Positions 1-10,902 of a DNA stretch of 64,000 bases are shown one piece after another. The stretch comes from Macrolepiota albuminosa. Lineage: Eukaryota > Basidiomycota > Agaricomycetes > Agaricales > Agaricaceae. The notes under the pieces are model-generated. The model was not told where the DNA came from. It saw only the letters and a program-made list of their open reading frames with translations, and did no database searches. The position numbers and the translations under genes are program-made. Within the stretch, counting starts at the first letter, position 1, and each line of letters begins with the position of its first letter. Where the stretch lies: assembly GCA_027475525.1 (NCBI GenBank), contig JAMWFC010000032.1, positions 1,426,001 through 1,490,000 on the forward strand, written 5' to 3'.

Positions 1-1060
1 CCTTCTTCTGCTTGCTCTGCATCTTTGCTGTGCTGAGTGCATGCATTGAGGAAGTTAATCTTTGGTCCTCATCATTGACCATCATATCCTCATCACCCCA
101 CTCTGCAGAGAAGAGGATTGCTTTGCCTATCTCCTTAAGATTAGGAGGCACTACTGGTGCCTCCACCATCTTCTGTGTCTCACTCTGCTTCCCTTTCATC
201 TCCTGTGTTCTGAGGTGCTTGGCCTCAGTCTGCACCTCTGGCATTATTGCTTGCCACTTTATCATGTTGGTGAACATTTTAATCATGTTGTCATTATGCT
301 GTTGCAGCACAACAATCTTGTCTAACAGGCCCATGATCATGACTTGGGCCACCAGATCCTTCAGAAACTCAGACTCTGGAAGTACACGCTGTTCTGCCAC
401 CACCAATTGTCGCTACACTACTTTTATCTGAGGATCCACCTGCTTCTCAAATGCTCTCCTCTTCTCTTTCTTACTCACCAAAAATCTCCGCTGCAATAGA
501 GACCACCTATAAGCTGGGGGTGACCTCAGTCATGGTGACCTAGGTTGTTGTAGACCCTGTGCCCTCAACCTACTATAGTCATCCTAGTACAGGGGCTTCT
601 TCTCCCTCCTGCTTCCTGGCTCTTTTGTAACAACAGCTCTCCATACTAGTTCTTACAGCAGTAACCATTCACATTCCCATTGAGGTGGCACCACCTTGCT
701 CTGACTCCTCACCTCTCTTACCAGCAACTGCTTATGCTCCTGCTGGTGTGGCTCCCCTTCCATTCTGCTTAATCACCCTCCAATCCTCATCTATCTCCAT
801 GGAGACCACCTGTTGTGCCTGTAGCATCATCATTCCCCATAGAACCTGCATCTGCATAGCCTGCTGCTCAGGTCTAGCAGGACCTGGAAGAATGGCACCA
901 GGTAGTACTGCAGAAAGAATGGCAGGGCTTGACCAAATTGAGCAGGGTTCTGCCCAAATTGAGCCATAGCCAGATATGCTGCCATGCCTGGTGTTGGTAC
1001 TGACACACTGATATTACTAATTGCTTAATTTGTATGCTGTTTCCCCTCTACCAAAACTCT
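1..1060 (-). pseudogene. Family-A-like ORF3, N-terminal part (copy G2), decayed
   Basis: On the minus strand, broken frames resemble the N-terminal half of the third ORF of the family-A gypsy elements described below. A Gln-rich stretch is followed by a segment with the motif SMEIDEDWR (family: EMEIDDDGR). Further on is a helical segment containing FLKDLVAQVMIMGLLDKI, which matches FLQDSLAVMVMEGLLDQI in element B. CpG dinucleotides are nearly absent and several stops interrupt the frame. It lies downstream of the integrase C-terminus at 1323-1653, the same INT-then-ORF3 order as in the intact elements, and runs off the left edge. Function of the parent protein is unknown. Confidence 0.6.
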
Positions 1061-1322
1061 GTGAGTTCTGTTTTTGCTGTACTAGCACCTGTCCCAGGAA
1101 GGAGTACAACATCACTGTAAGCTGATGTAGCAGTCTCCAGAAAAAAAAAACAAGTTTGTGCCTGTCAGGTTATATAATCTGATCTGACTCTGGCTGATCT
1201 GATCTTATCATCTCTGATCAAAAGATGACATCTGATTCAGTATTGTTCCAACATTATCTTATCTAGACATATGAGCACTTAAATAGCTGCCTTGGCTGTT
1301 ATACTCCTTGCAATTCCAAATA

Positions 1323-1653
1323 TCAATCCAAAGCTGCCAGCTTTGAACATGTACTGAGTAACTCCCATGTCATATCTCCAGCACTCCACTGAACCTCAAA
1401 TTTGAGGTTTCTCCTGTCCAACCACCAATGTCCTGATATTTCTTTGACAAACCACTCTTGTTTGTCACTTGCACCAAAGTCATATGCCTCAGGTGTCACC
1501 CAGTTGGGAAACAAGGCATCATTGTTTGCCTTGTAAGGCCTAAGCAGTGACACATGGAACCTGGGCACTATTTTTCTTGCCTGCAGTGCTACAGGCAACT
1601 CCAGCACATAGTTTGACATGCATGGCTTGGCCTCCAAGATTTTATAGAGTCTG
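1323..1653 (-). pseudogene. Integrase C-terminus of gypsy relic G2 (downstream half)
   Basis: Minus-strand frame resembling the C-terminal domain of Ty3/gypsy integrases: YKILEAKPC, then a YVLELP block, FHVSLLRPY and a chromodomain-like tail (FEVQWSAGDMTWELL). Compare element B, where the matching segment reads YKVLEAEPS...FHVSLLQPY...FEVRWSLGDTTWKPL. The upstream part of this integrase is found across the A0 insertion at 12993 onward, where the frame reads TPKFI before the duplicated GTCTG. The open frame that runs into the LTR at 1654-1766 is a chance extension, not part of the gene. Highly CpG-depleted and dead. Confidence 0.75.
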
Positions 1654-1878
1654 TATAACAAAGTTACGGCTTTTGTGAGCTTAAAATCACACTGCACAGA
1701 ATTAGACCAGTCTGGTCTATTGACAATGTAGTGTAATACAAAAATAAGCTGCTTAGTAAGCAGCAAAGGTAAACTATTTATACTATGTAAATATTAATAT
1801 TATATCATAATAAATATAATATTGACTATAAGTAAGTAAAAGCTATATGGCCAATGCTACATAGTGGACTACGCCACA
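1654..1878 (-). repeat. 3' LTR of A0
   Basis: About 225 bp, nearly the same as 12766-12987. It contains a TATA-like TATAAATAG on the minus strand. The polypurine tract ATTGGGGGGTA lies directly upstream in element orientation (about 1879-1890), exactly as in elements A, B and C. The inner flank shows the GTCTG duplication at 1649-1653. Confidence 0.75.
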
Positions 1879-1955
1879 TACCCCCCAATTAGACCAAACT
1901 ACAGTCTTGAAGCACTCCTACAGTCAGGCCATTGGTAAGTCAGGAACAGGGGCAA

Positions 1956-2994
1956 TCAGAGAGTCCTGGGCTCCCAGAATGGATTGGCAGTCACATCGTT
2001 CATATTGTAGTTGAGGAGGTCATCCTTGGGTGCAGGCTCATAAGAAGTGCCTGATGGCCCTGCTATGGGCAGTGAATCATCATAGTCCCATAGAGGAAAC
2101 AGTGTAAGAGAGGGGTCAAATGCTGGCCCTGAAGTAGGTGGTTGGAGATCAGAAAGATCCCCATCATTGGATGGGTACTGGCACATCCAGAGTTTGCAGG
2201 CATGAATGTCTTGCCCGATGAGGAGATACATCCCCTTTGTGAATGCGTCGTTGTAGGCATGATGGCTCTCCTGCTGCTGGAGCATCAGGCACTGGCAATC
2301 ACCAATAGTGGCCTCACGCCACCTGTTCCACTAAGCCAGAGACTGAAGTATCATGTAATGGTCGAGGTGTTGCAGCCTCTTGTTGTTGATTGTGGCCGCC
2401 TTGTTGTAGAGCTGGTTGTTGCCAAAGAATATGTGGGCCAAGTAGGTGACCCCATAGGTATAAGCATGGTCAACCCAGCTGACCAGGATTTGGTTGTGAA
2501 AAAGGACGCATAACACATTCGAAGTGGTAAAGATGGAAGCTGATGCTTCTGGGATGTCCACAGCCTGAGCCTCAAAATTTGGGTCGTTGGTGTGGAGGGG
2601 CACAAAGGCTTGCCCCATAGCTGCCTTGTATTCAGCAACAGCCTCTTTGTAGAGGCCTGGTCTTGCAAAGACATAAGCTAGATACTTGTGCACCGTGGTC
2701 TTAGATGGGTGGCTGGCACTGATAGCATGCACAAGTGCAAACCTAAAGAGGCTGCACCAATAAATGCACATGGCACAGTCTATGACCAGACTGGTCCACA
2801 CGTTGGGCGTCCCAGGATGCCTATAGAGAAGGGCATATGAGCCCAGGTAGTCCAAAGCAAATGATTGCTTTGGATCAGGGGAAGTTAGGCCGATGAAGGC
2901 CAGTCTCCCACTTTCCTTGGGGCAATAAATCCATGAAGGAACAATCATCCATGGGACTTTCTCCCACTCCTCAGGACTCACAAAGGGTATGTAC
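1956..2994 (-). pseudogene. ORF3 C-terminal region of A0, decayed
   Basis: Two minus-strand open segments (about 2994-2331 and 2285-1956) are diverged homologues of the C-terminal half of family-A ORF3. Matching blocks include SYALLYRHPG (B: QYALVFGRPG), FARPGLYKEAVAEY (B: VARPGLYREAIASY), VLCVLFHNQILVSWVDHAYTYGV (compare LRVLLHNWILLEWVDHVYTYGV) and GMYLLIGQD (B: GLYYLIGMD). The rest of the gene lies at 3986-5875, separated by the solo LTR at 2995-3981. The retained blocks in so diverged a copy show that ORF3 is an old part of this lineage, not a recent capture. Confidence 0.75.
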
Positions 2995-3004
2995 TGTAGT
3001 ACTT

Positions 3005-3158
3005 GGTTGCAAGTAGTACTGATAGTTCTGGGGCTTTCTTGAAGTCTTAGAAAGTGACCTCTAATCCACACTGGTGCTTGAGGTTGCAAGTAGTACTGAT
3101 AGTTCTGGGGCTTTCTTGAAGTCTTAGAAAGTGACCTCTAATCCACACTGGTGCTTGA
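3005..3158. repeat. 77-bp tandem duplication (probable assembly join)
   Basis: Units 3005-3081 and 3082-3158 are identical and adjacent. It is one of fifteen duplications with the same period in this window. It lies inside the family-S LTR. Confidence 0.9.
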
Positions 3159-3504
3159 GGATAAAAACTTGATGTATTGGATGCTTCACAGAATATCAAA
3201 TATCCTGATAGGCAGAAGAAGGTTCTCAATAAACTCCAGCCTAAGTAGTTCACTCCCTGGGAACCACCAAGCCTTTGTCTACCAATAGACTTCCAATAAG
3301 AGGTGTTCAATAAACTCTAGCCTAGGTGATTCACTCCCTGGGAACCACTGAGCCTTTGCCTATCAAATGCCTGGTTATTCTCTACTCTACTTGGACTATT
3401 TATACTAATTTTCCAGTGCACAGACCACCAGATCACATGACTTTTTGCTCTTGACCTCCCAGCATTCCTGACCTAATTTGTTGTTCCATTTTCCATTTTA
3501 GTGA

Positions 3505-3620
3505 TGCATGTTTCAGTGCCACCATTCCATTCATCTCTTCCTTCCTCCATTCAATGCATGTTTCAGTGCCACCATTCCATTCATCCCTTCCTTCCTCCAT
3601 TCAATGCATGTGCCACCATT
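3505..3620. repeat. 50-bp minisatellite, about 2.3 units
   Basis: Units begin with TGCATGTTTCAGTGCCACC at 3505 and 3555, with a partial, internally deleted third unit from 3605. Units differ slightly (CATCTC versus CATCCC). This and the 50-bp period distinguish it from the 77-bp join artefacts. Confidence 0.8.
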
Positions 3621-3985
3621 CTATTCATCTCTTTTGACATCCCTCCATGCTTCTTTCCCTTTCCCCTTTCAGTCATATCAAATTGGGCATTGTCAGATCA
3701 GATCTTGATCTAGATCATCACAATTTGATCCCATTTTGTCACCTCTGCCAGCTTCCATGCTTCTCCTCCCCATAACAGTGGTTGGAATATTGTTGAGTTG
3801 ATAGCTTGAGCTGGTCCCTGCCTTTTGTTCTGTACTGTCTGTGTATTTATTGGGGTGTTTTTGAAGATATAATTTGTTGAGACTGCTACCAGGAGGCTTA
3901 CAGTTTTCAGCCCATAATTAAATGTTTATTTTGACTTCTGGTGCATGTCGTGTTCCTGACTGCTGGTACAGCATTGTATCAGTAC

Positions 3986-5875
3986 CGTAATAGTTTTGTA
4001 CAGGGCCTTGTTGAGTAAGTGAGACATGGCTCTGTCTCTGGCAGTAGGGTGGCAGTTCAAAGTCACCTGTTTGAATTTGTTGAGCAGGCGATAGCCCAAC
4101 TGATGCTGACAAATCAGCATAAACTGGTTGTTCACCAGTAAATGGAGCCTGCAAAGCTCTCAAGGACTGCGGGGAAACTTGCGAGGTGCAACTTGGTACA
4201 CTTTACTGTTGTGGGATGTCTGCATGGCATTGCCCTCTTTGTCAGCCTTGAAGGCCCTGGCTGTGCAGGCTTCTTGCCCGATGAAAATAGTGTTGGTCAC
4301 TGGCAATCAATAGAATTGGGGAGACAACCCTGCACTGAAGAATGAGTTCTGGTGCTCAATCGTGTAATTATGATAGATCACAACACCGAGCGCATCAGAA
4401 ATGTGCCTGGTTTTGTCTTCAAGGAGGGTGGCTCCTTGCTTGGCTCTATTTTGTGCCCAATGGTCCATCTTGGCCTGTCAATTACTGTTGCACCGTTTGC
4501 ACACCATACATTGTGCTGCTGTCTCATGCGGCACAGGAGATTCCATTCAAGCCTCTTCAGGCTCCTCATACCAGTCATCATCAGAGGGCAGGAATAGCAG
4601 CCTCTCCAGAACAGTTGTCTCCAAATGTGGGTCCATCATCTACACACATCGAGGATATCAGGCTGGCAGGCCCTCTACCAATATTGCAGGTAAGAAGGGG
4701 ATGTTAGCCCCTGGGGCCCCTTTTGGGACATCCTCAGGAAAGTGCATGTTAATATATGCATGCCCTTCTGGATGCTTATCCCGACGATCCTTTCAGGGTT
4801 GCGAGGTCTTAGCCTTAGTGGGGCATGTACTGATGCCTTGGGAACTCTGCTCCCCAGAGTGCATGGTGGATACCATGGATAATGGTCACAAAGACGTGAC
4901 CTCAGATGCGCCACTAGCAAGGCACTGAATCAGCCAGGGGGTGGCTGGAACAGGAACATCTTCATAGGAGAGGATGTCCTGCCCTAGGCCAGCCTCCTGG
5001 CTGGGAATAACAATGCTCAACTGAGTTGAGCAAGAGGGCACACCCTTCACTCCTTGCTGATGTGCCCTTTTGCTGGAGTCAGTGTCTCAACTTGGGGGTG
5101 TAGTCTGTCACTTATGAGCGGCTGATAGAGCAAGGAAATCAGTTTTGTGCTGAATGTGCATGTGATCCATGTTGTCCATCATCCAGCTGATGAGGATGAT
5201 GGCCTCCATGTCACAGAGGAATAACGACTCTGCAGGTACATTATACACATTGTCCTCCAGGCATTGGAGGAGAGTAGCCAGGACTAAGTCCTGGTTGAGA
5301 CTGGGCTTGACAGCCCATGCTTTTCCTTTGTCACGTCAAGGACACAACTCTTCTTCTGAGCTGGGCTCAGATTGGTACAGCATCTCCAGCTACTGTAACA
5401 AAAAGAGCCTGGCCAGGCTCTCTGTCAGCACATTGGCTGGAGATTTACTGCTTTGTTCTGTATTGAGAGCTTCTGTGCTCTCAGATGCCGTTGTTGCTGG
5501 CATCAGAGATGATCTACATCTTTCTGGGCTGTTGGTGGGCATGGTGGCCAACTGGGAGGTCAATTTTCCTCTCTCGGTAGGCACCTTGTACAAGGCACCA
5601 TACTGGGGCATCGCACCCCAAGCTCCCATCCAAGCTGGAGAGTATGGCATCATTATGGGCACACCACCCATGCCAGGGTAGTGCACCAGGGCAGTAAACT
5701 GGGGCAAAGGATGTGCCCCCATTGGCCCCCTTGCCAGTATAGGGGCAAGCTGCCCCTATCCTGACATTGCTTGGGGGCTAAATAGCCCCCTGAACTGGGC
5801 TTGTTGGGATTGGCCCTCAGCATGATGTGGCGCATAAGCACCCGCTACTGGTTGTTGGGGCTGATAGCTGCCCAT
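3986..5875 (-). pseudogene. ORF3 N-terminal and middle region of A0, decayed
   Basis: Read on the minus strand, the likely start is the ATG at 5875 (MGSYQPQQP...), followed by a Pro/Gly/Gln-rich region, an acidic patch (SDDDWYEEPEEA) and then a conserved block. That block contains ISDALGVVIYH and LPVTNTIFIGQEA, which aligns with IPDGLGVKVWG and LYATNTVLMGADA of element B. Several stops and frame changes are present and CpG is scarce. The solo LTR at 2995-3981 separates it from the C-terminal half. Overall domain order matches the younger copies: disordered N-terminus, acidic/basic linker, conserved C-terminal globular part. Confidence 0.65.
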
Positions 5876-6464
5876 AGGTGCGTTTTGGGGCAAAAATTTG
5901 CTCTTGTAAGGGCGACCTTTAGAGGCTGTGGCTCAGTCACACAGCTGGCAGAGGGAGATCCAAAGTGTATTAGAGTATGTACTGACAATATCATAATAAC
6001 TACTCACTTAGCAGAGGGAGATCCAAAGAGAACAAGTCTAGGGATTCCTTATGCCAGGTTGGATGCTTCTGGGGCTTCTGAAGCATGGGAAACAACTGTA
6101 CAGTACAACAAAACCTTAAAAACTTGAAAATTGACTAACCAAACAATTGTGCAAACAAGGCAGGAAAACTCCAGACTTTAGAAGTCAGAAAGGCAAACTC
6201 CGGCTTATATAAGCAGTCTGGAAGCAGTGCTGAAGGGCCCACACTTGTCTGAATGGTAGCTAAAGAACCAGAGTGTAACATAATATATTTTAGTTAATTA
6301 ATTAATATACAATTATATTAATTAGTTCTTACTACTGTACATACATGCTGGCTGCCTTACATAAGGCAGCCAATTTTACTGTCATACTTCGTAGTACTAG
6401 AATCAATTATTGATCTGGTTCTGTTAGTGTGACTGTAAGGCTAAACCATACTTGACTTTGTTTC
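5876..6464. other. No gene recognised; A0 remnant with hairpin
   Basis: No coding match seen. The stretch has a short direct repeat (GCAGAGGGAGATCCAAAG at about 5949 and 6012), an AT-rich part around 6270-6340, and a 24-nt palindrome at 6349-6372 with an 11-bp stem (TGGCTGCCTTA and its complement around CA). In an intact element pol would be expected on this side of ORF3, so most of pol has been deleted or is unrecognisable. Confidence 0.5.
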
Positions 6465-7344
6465 ATCAGCGCACTCCACTCAATTACTTTGAAGACCAAG
6501 AAGGCTCAGAACTCATAGCGCTAGCACAACGGCGGGAGGTGACTCTGACCAAACCCTGATCAATACCGAAAGGAGTTAGCAATTGGCGCTGTCAATCACC
6601 GAGGCACTTCAATCAGAAGTCTAAAGGAATCAATGACGACGAGACAGGATACACGCAGATCCGACATTTAAATCTATCAAAAGATGGTACAATGTTTAGC
6701 GCCGGAATTAGCGCTCACGGCGTCTGTTGAGAATTGCCCGACCATACTCCGGGATGGCATGGCCAATTAAATTACATCAAAAGTGAGCAAACTCGTACCA
6801 TTTCTAAGTAGTTTTAGAGTCACTGTTGGTCGCCGTCACCCATGTGCTGCAGGTCGCCATTGACAGGTGGCCGTTAGCTACAGCCACAAAGAGAGGCGCT
6901 AATTGGTAGTGCCATCAATGGACTTATTTTGGAAATACTGTAGCGCATAGTATAAAAACTAGCTACTTGCCATATATATACTAACAAATCGTAACCTCTT
7001 GAGCACCCAGTTACACTTAGCATTCAAATCGCGCTAGCATTGCCTGACTTTGTCACCAAGTTTGGCGCTAGCTTCGTCTATCTTGTCTTCGTCATTTACG
7101 GTGCCACCTATGGGCACGCTATGCTGCGCTATTCATTTTATTCTCTATAACTTCTCCTAAACTACGACACTTACCACTTGCTAGGTAGCACCCAAGGCGC
7201 TATCATCTAGCGCATCGCCCTATCACCTCTGCTTGAGCATACTGGGACCCTGCCGGGACTCCTCACAAACCCGTATGCCAGGCACTGGAGACGGCATTGT
7301 ACTGCGTATACGTCCAGCGCACCCAACTACAGTTGGCATCATCA
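6465..7344 (+). repeat. D-lineage LTR (type 2), solo or truncated
   Basis: Closely matches 62283-63225 after removing the artefact repeats, and ends AGTTGGCATCATCA at 7344. It contains a promoter-like GTATAAAAAC near 6950 and the lineage motif GGGACCCTGCCGGGACTC near 7243. The 5' start (TGATAGG in the other copy) was not found, so it may be truncated. No coding sequence. Confidence 0.7.
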
Positions 7345-7828
7345 CCGTAAGGTTACCCCCAGGGCATCATTGACTACTTGATGCAGGCAATTGTGCATGG
7401 CTTCACGATGCATCCTGATGGCCTCCTGCTGGCCCAGAGATCTAGTCACTAAATCAGCGACTTAGGAAAGTGACTTCCCTTGTCTACTCTGCAGTGGACG
7501 TCCCAAGCCTCCTCAACTGTGGGCATAATTGCCCTCATCTTGAAGAATCAACTTAGGGCATACATCTTGGCTGTTACCAGGGGCATCACATCTGGTGGCG
7601 CCATCTCAATCGAGGAAGTCTGCTCGATCATGATTGTTGTTTTGGAGAAGCTTGATTTCTCTGGTGCTGCATTATGAATTGACAACACATCTCATCAATG
7701 GGCTTAGTGCCCTCAAATACAATGCTCTGATCATCAATAAGAGACTGTCCCTTAGTCCTGAGGTCGCCATTGCACATACGTTGATACACAACTCTGTTGC
7801 TCAATGCATCTGCCATTGGCATGTGCAG
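7345..7828 (-). pseudogene. Gag fragment of A0 (middle part)
   Basis: The minus-strand frame at 7822-7628 (YQRMCNGDLRTKGQSLIDDQ, then IVFEG and PIDEM) matches the Gag of element B (YQRIRNQDLRDHGESFIDDQ, VVFEG, PVDDM). It continues weakly toward 7480. The N-terminal part of the same gag lies beyond the family-C LTR at 11523-12765. The LTR insertion is marked by TGCAG at 7824-7828 and 11518-11522. Confidence 0.7.
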
Positions 7829-8018
7829 TGTCAGGTTCTGCTGAGTCAGGGGCTTTCCAGGAAAGCAACACCCTTACAATGCGGACTTGATCTACGGATA
7901 CTCAGATGTCTGGAACTCTGGTGTAACGGGGTCATCCGTACTACCATCAGCGTCAACGACGCTATAATCAATTAGTAGAGTATTACGTAAGCCAACATCT
8001 TGTTTTCGCACTAAGTAC

Positions 8019-8118
8019 NNNNNNNNNNNNNNNNNNNNNNNNNNNNNNNNNNNNNNNNNNNNNNNNNNNNNNNNNNNNNNNNNNNNNNNNNNNNNNNNNN
8101 NNNNNNNNNNNNNNNNNN
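8019..8118. other. Assembly gap of 100 N
   Basis: Exactly 100 N, the usual placeholder for a gap of unknown size. The left flank is in the 5' LTR and the right flank is in ORF3 of the same element, so the true gap should be several kilobases. Confidence 0.95.
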
Positions 8119-8252
8119 CTAGGGGGTCCAAACCCGTCGCTGTGGCGCCAAGAGCGCCCGTTACTGTTACTCCTCCGCATCATCTCGGGCCCCACCTAGG
8201 GGGTCCAAACCCGTCGCTGTGGCGCCAAGAGCGCCCGTTACTGTTACTCCTT
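8119..8252. repeat. 77-bp-period duplication next to the gap (probable join)
   Basis: 8119-8175 repeats at 8196-8252, an offset of 77. The first copy is cut by the N run. Same artefact class as the other 77-bp repeats. Confidence 0.85.
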
Positions 8253-10289
8253 GCTGGGCCTGGAGGGAATACTCTGGCGCGAAATGCGCCTGCCCCTCCG
8301 GTGGCTCAGCCACAATCAGAACCGTCCACCCTGACCAAGTCGGGGCCGTCTTGTCAGCGTCGCGGCCGCAAGCCACCCCTCGATGCCTCCAAATTGGAGG
8401 TTATACTCTTTCCTGCTGGCATTCCCGCACGAGCGGGAGAAGTCCAGATGTTGTTCATGTTGCCGGTGTTTGTACCGGCCCCTCCAGCAAAGTATCCCGT
8501 GGTCGTCTTGACCCCAGACCCCCGTACGCCGGAGCAGTATGATGGTCTGGTGGCGACCTCGAGGGGGAAGACTAGGCCTGATAAAGGCAAAAACCCGGTA
8601 CCATCCCTGTCCGACGAGAGCGACTATGGAGAGTCGAGCTCGGAGCAGGAGGAGGACGGGGAGGAGGGGGAATCGGCCGCAGACCGATTCCAACGAGTAG
8701 CGCGCAATAAGCGCATTGCAAAGAAGAAGGCGATTCACGCCAAGGAACTAAAGGCCCAGAAGTCGAGGGCCGAGGACGAATGTTTGGGGAGGATCCCCGA
8801 TGGCTTGGGGGTGAAGGTGTGGGGTCCGCTCGATGTCGAGCGAATGAACTCGTGCTTTAGAGGAGCACTCAGCCATTGCACCTATTATTTGTATGCCACA
8901 AATACGGTGTTGATGGGAGCTGACGCCAATAGAGCGGCGTCATATGAATATTCCTCTGGCCATCCTGCCCACATCCTGGGCACGATTGTATACAAGCACG
9001 CCCCACGCGGTCTTCCCCGCACCCCTCTAGAGCTGGACCGGCTCTACAAGTATTATGCTAATGTGCACGTCCCGCGGCGCAACAGAATTGTCGCCTATAT
9101 GTTGATCACAGAGCTCCAGATGTTCGCGCAGCGAACAGTGGAGGCTCTGCATGATCGAACCATGCAGCTCCTGATGAAGGAGCCTCAGTATCAAGAACTC
9201 GTCAACCCGATGCAGGGCCCTGATGACCTCGCTCTTGTCGAGCGACGACACATTCCGGGGCGCTTTTTGTGCACAAAAGATGATGGCACCACGGCGTTGC
9301 GCGTAATGCGCGCTCAGGATCCAGCCACACCGTTCGACCTTGACCAACTAGCGCAGTACGCGCTGGTCTTTGGCCGACCTGGGCTGGAGAATACCTATCA
9401 AGGTATCGCCATGGATCATGCCTACCGCATGCACTGGCGGACCCTCTTTGGGTTCGCCTTATGTCGAGCATTGTGCGCTAACAGCGCAGCCAAGCCGGTG
9501 ATCGTACGGCGCATGACCCTCGTCGTGGCCCGACCAGGGCTTTACCGAGAGGCGATTGCCTCGTATGACGCCATGTTTCCCGAGCAGCCATTTGAGCCCC
9601 AACGTGGGCCGCAGCTCGAAATTCACCAAGTTCACGTGCCCGACGACCATGCACGGAACTTCTCCGACGACGACGCGTTACGCGTCCTTTTACACAACCG
9701 GATTCCGCTGGAATGGGTGGACCACGCGTACACGTATGGCGTAGTCTTCCTGGAACAGCAGTTCCATTCCCCCACGATGTCTATGGACATCTTTAAGCAG
9801 GTCGACGACGAGCGCATGGAGCGCCTCTCCAAGTATGGCACCCCCGCCGCAATCCCGCAATGGGATGGATGGCGGGAGATGACTGAAGACGATCACTATC
9901 GTCTGATGTTCAAGCACCACAAGGAGAGCAAGCTCCCGGAAAATCCTGAGGCCAACGGCCTCTATTACTTGATTGGCATGGACCCGAATCGGGTCAACCT
10001 CCTAAAACGCTCGGCAGCGCATGACCTGCCCGCAGTGGACATGGACCCAGGCCGGGTCAATCTCCTGCCACGCACGGCAGAGCAGGGTACGCTTACCACC
10101 ACCGCTTCAGCGATTAACGTCGCACTAACAGAGCCTATGGTGGTAGACACGCCTGCAGCCGAGGGGCCTATAACCCCACCGAGGACGGAATTGGCGCCTC
10201 CCCCTCCCGCGATTAACGTCGCACTGGAGGAGGAGGCAATGGTGACTGAGACGGGCGCTGTCGCGGGAGCATCGTCATCCGGGTCCTAG
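8119..10289 (+). CDS. ORF3 of family-A element (copy C), open, 5' part missing
   Basis: An open frame of about 700 codons, ending at 10289, encodes the C-terminal two thirds of the family-A third ORF. In order it has a Pro/Ala-rich region, an acidic run (SDESDYGESSSEQEEDGEEG), a basic helix (KRIAKKKAIHAKELKAQKS), then a conserved, probably globular region from IPDGLGVKVWG to WVDHAYTYGV, and a Pro/Glu tail. No transmembrane segment, Cys cluster or enzyme motif is apparent. Where A and B have TGA, this copy keeps Arg codons (for example GIPARAGEVQ and ARPGLYREAI), so it is the best reference copy. The apparent start at 8142 is not real, because the frame enters from the gap. Function unknown. 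Confidence 0.75.
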
Positions 10290-10648
10290 ACCCTTGTATA
10301 CAAAATTTTGTATGTACCTCTGAGTACTTAACTCGAGCCATTTCAGCTGATACGCACTTTAGAGTCACGTGTAGATACAGCGGACCCAGAGGAGGGGTCA
10401 CTCTTTTTGTTTTTTTTATACTTTTATTATATACACCATTTGCTTCTACTGCTGGCGTCCCCTGCGCCTGTGTCTGATAAGGACTGCTGTCTCTTGTGTC
10501 CGGCCGACACATCCTCAGTGCGCATGAGTACTAACGCCTTCCAGCCATGCAACATGCATGCATTCATCCGTTGTTGCACTACCGTGCATCTTTCATCTCG
10601 CTCTACCTCCCTTTCTCAAGACCGAGTATTCGGTCTCATTGGGGGGTA

Positions 10649-10901
10649 TGTAACGGGGTCATCCGTATTACCATCAGCGTCAACGACGCTATAATCAATT
10701 AGTAGAGTATTACGTAAGCCAACATCTTGTTTTCGCACTAAGTACTAGTCAAATCCGATATTGCGGTCTGATTTAGCACTGTGTGAAATACACAGATAGT
10801 TCTGACTAGTAACCCCAGGTTACATTCAAATCCGATATTGCGGTCTGATTTAGCACTGTGTGAAATACACAGATAGTTCTGACTAGTAACCCCAGGTTAC
10901 A
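10649..10901 (+). repeat. 3' LTR of copy C
   Basis: TGTAAC...GGTTACA, about 176 bp once the 77-bp join repeat (10749-10902) is removed. Immediately upstream are the polypurine tract ATTGGGGGGTA and the hairpin AGACCGA-GTAT-TCGGTCT (about 10619-10637), both shared with elements A and B. Confidence 0.85.
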
Positions 10902-10902
10902 T
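10749..10902. repeat. 77-bp tandem duplication (probable assembly join)
   Basis: Units 10749-10825 and 10826-10902, inside the 3' LTR of copy C. The LTRs of element B have only one copy of this segment. Confidence 0.9.

Larger units (their letters stand above)
2995..3981 (+). repeat. Solo LTR of family S, with 4-bp TSD
   Basis: Starts TGTAGTACTTGG and ends GTATCA, flanked on both sides by GTAC (2991-2994 and 3982-3985). It splits ORF3 of A0. A second copy lies in opposite orientation at 45994-46984. The length includes one 77-bp join artefact (3005-3158). It also contains a natural 50-bp minisatellite at 3505-3620. Confidence 0.75.
7922..10901 (+). mobile_element. Family-A gypsy element, copy C (interior mostly in a gap)
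   Basis: The 5' LTR begins TGTAACGGGG at 7922 and breaks off into 100 N. The sequence resumes inside ORF3, and the 3' LTR ends GGTTACA at 10901. The perfect target duplication TCTGG (7917-7921 and 10902-10906) shows that both ends belong to one insertion. By comparison with B, gag, pol and the first quarter of ORF3, several kilobases, must be missing from the assembly. ORF3 is open where visible. Confidence 0.85.

Noticed and set aside
12..969. Plus-strand frames at 12-431 and 685-969 as genes
   Set aside because: They are opposite-strand shadows of the decayed ORF3 N-terminus of G2.
3505..3620. 50-bp repeats as another assembly join
   Set aside because: Period is 50, not 77, units differ at several bases and there is a partial third unit; it is a normal minisatellite.
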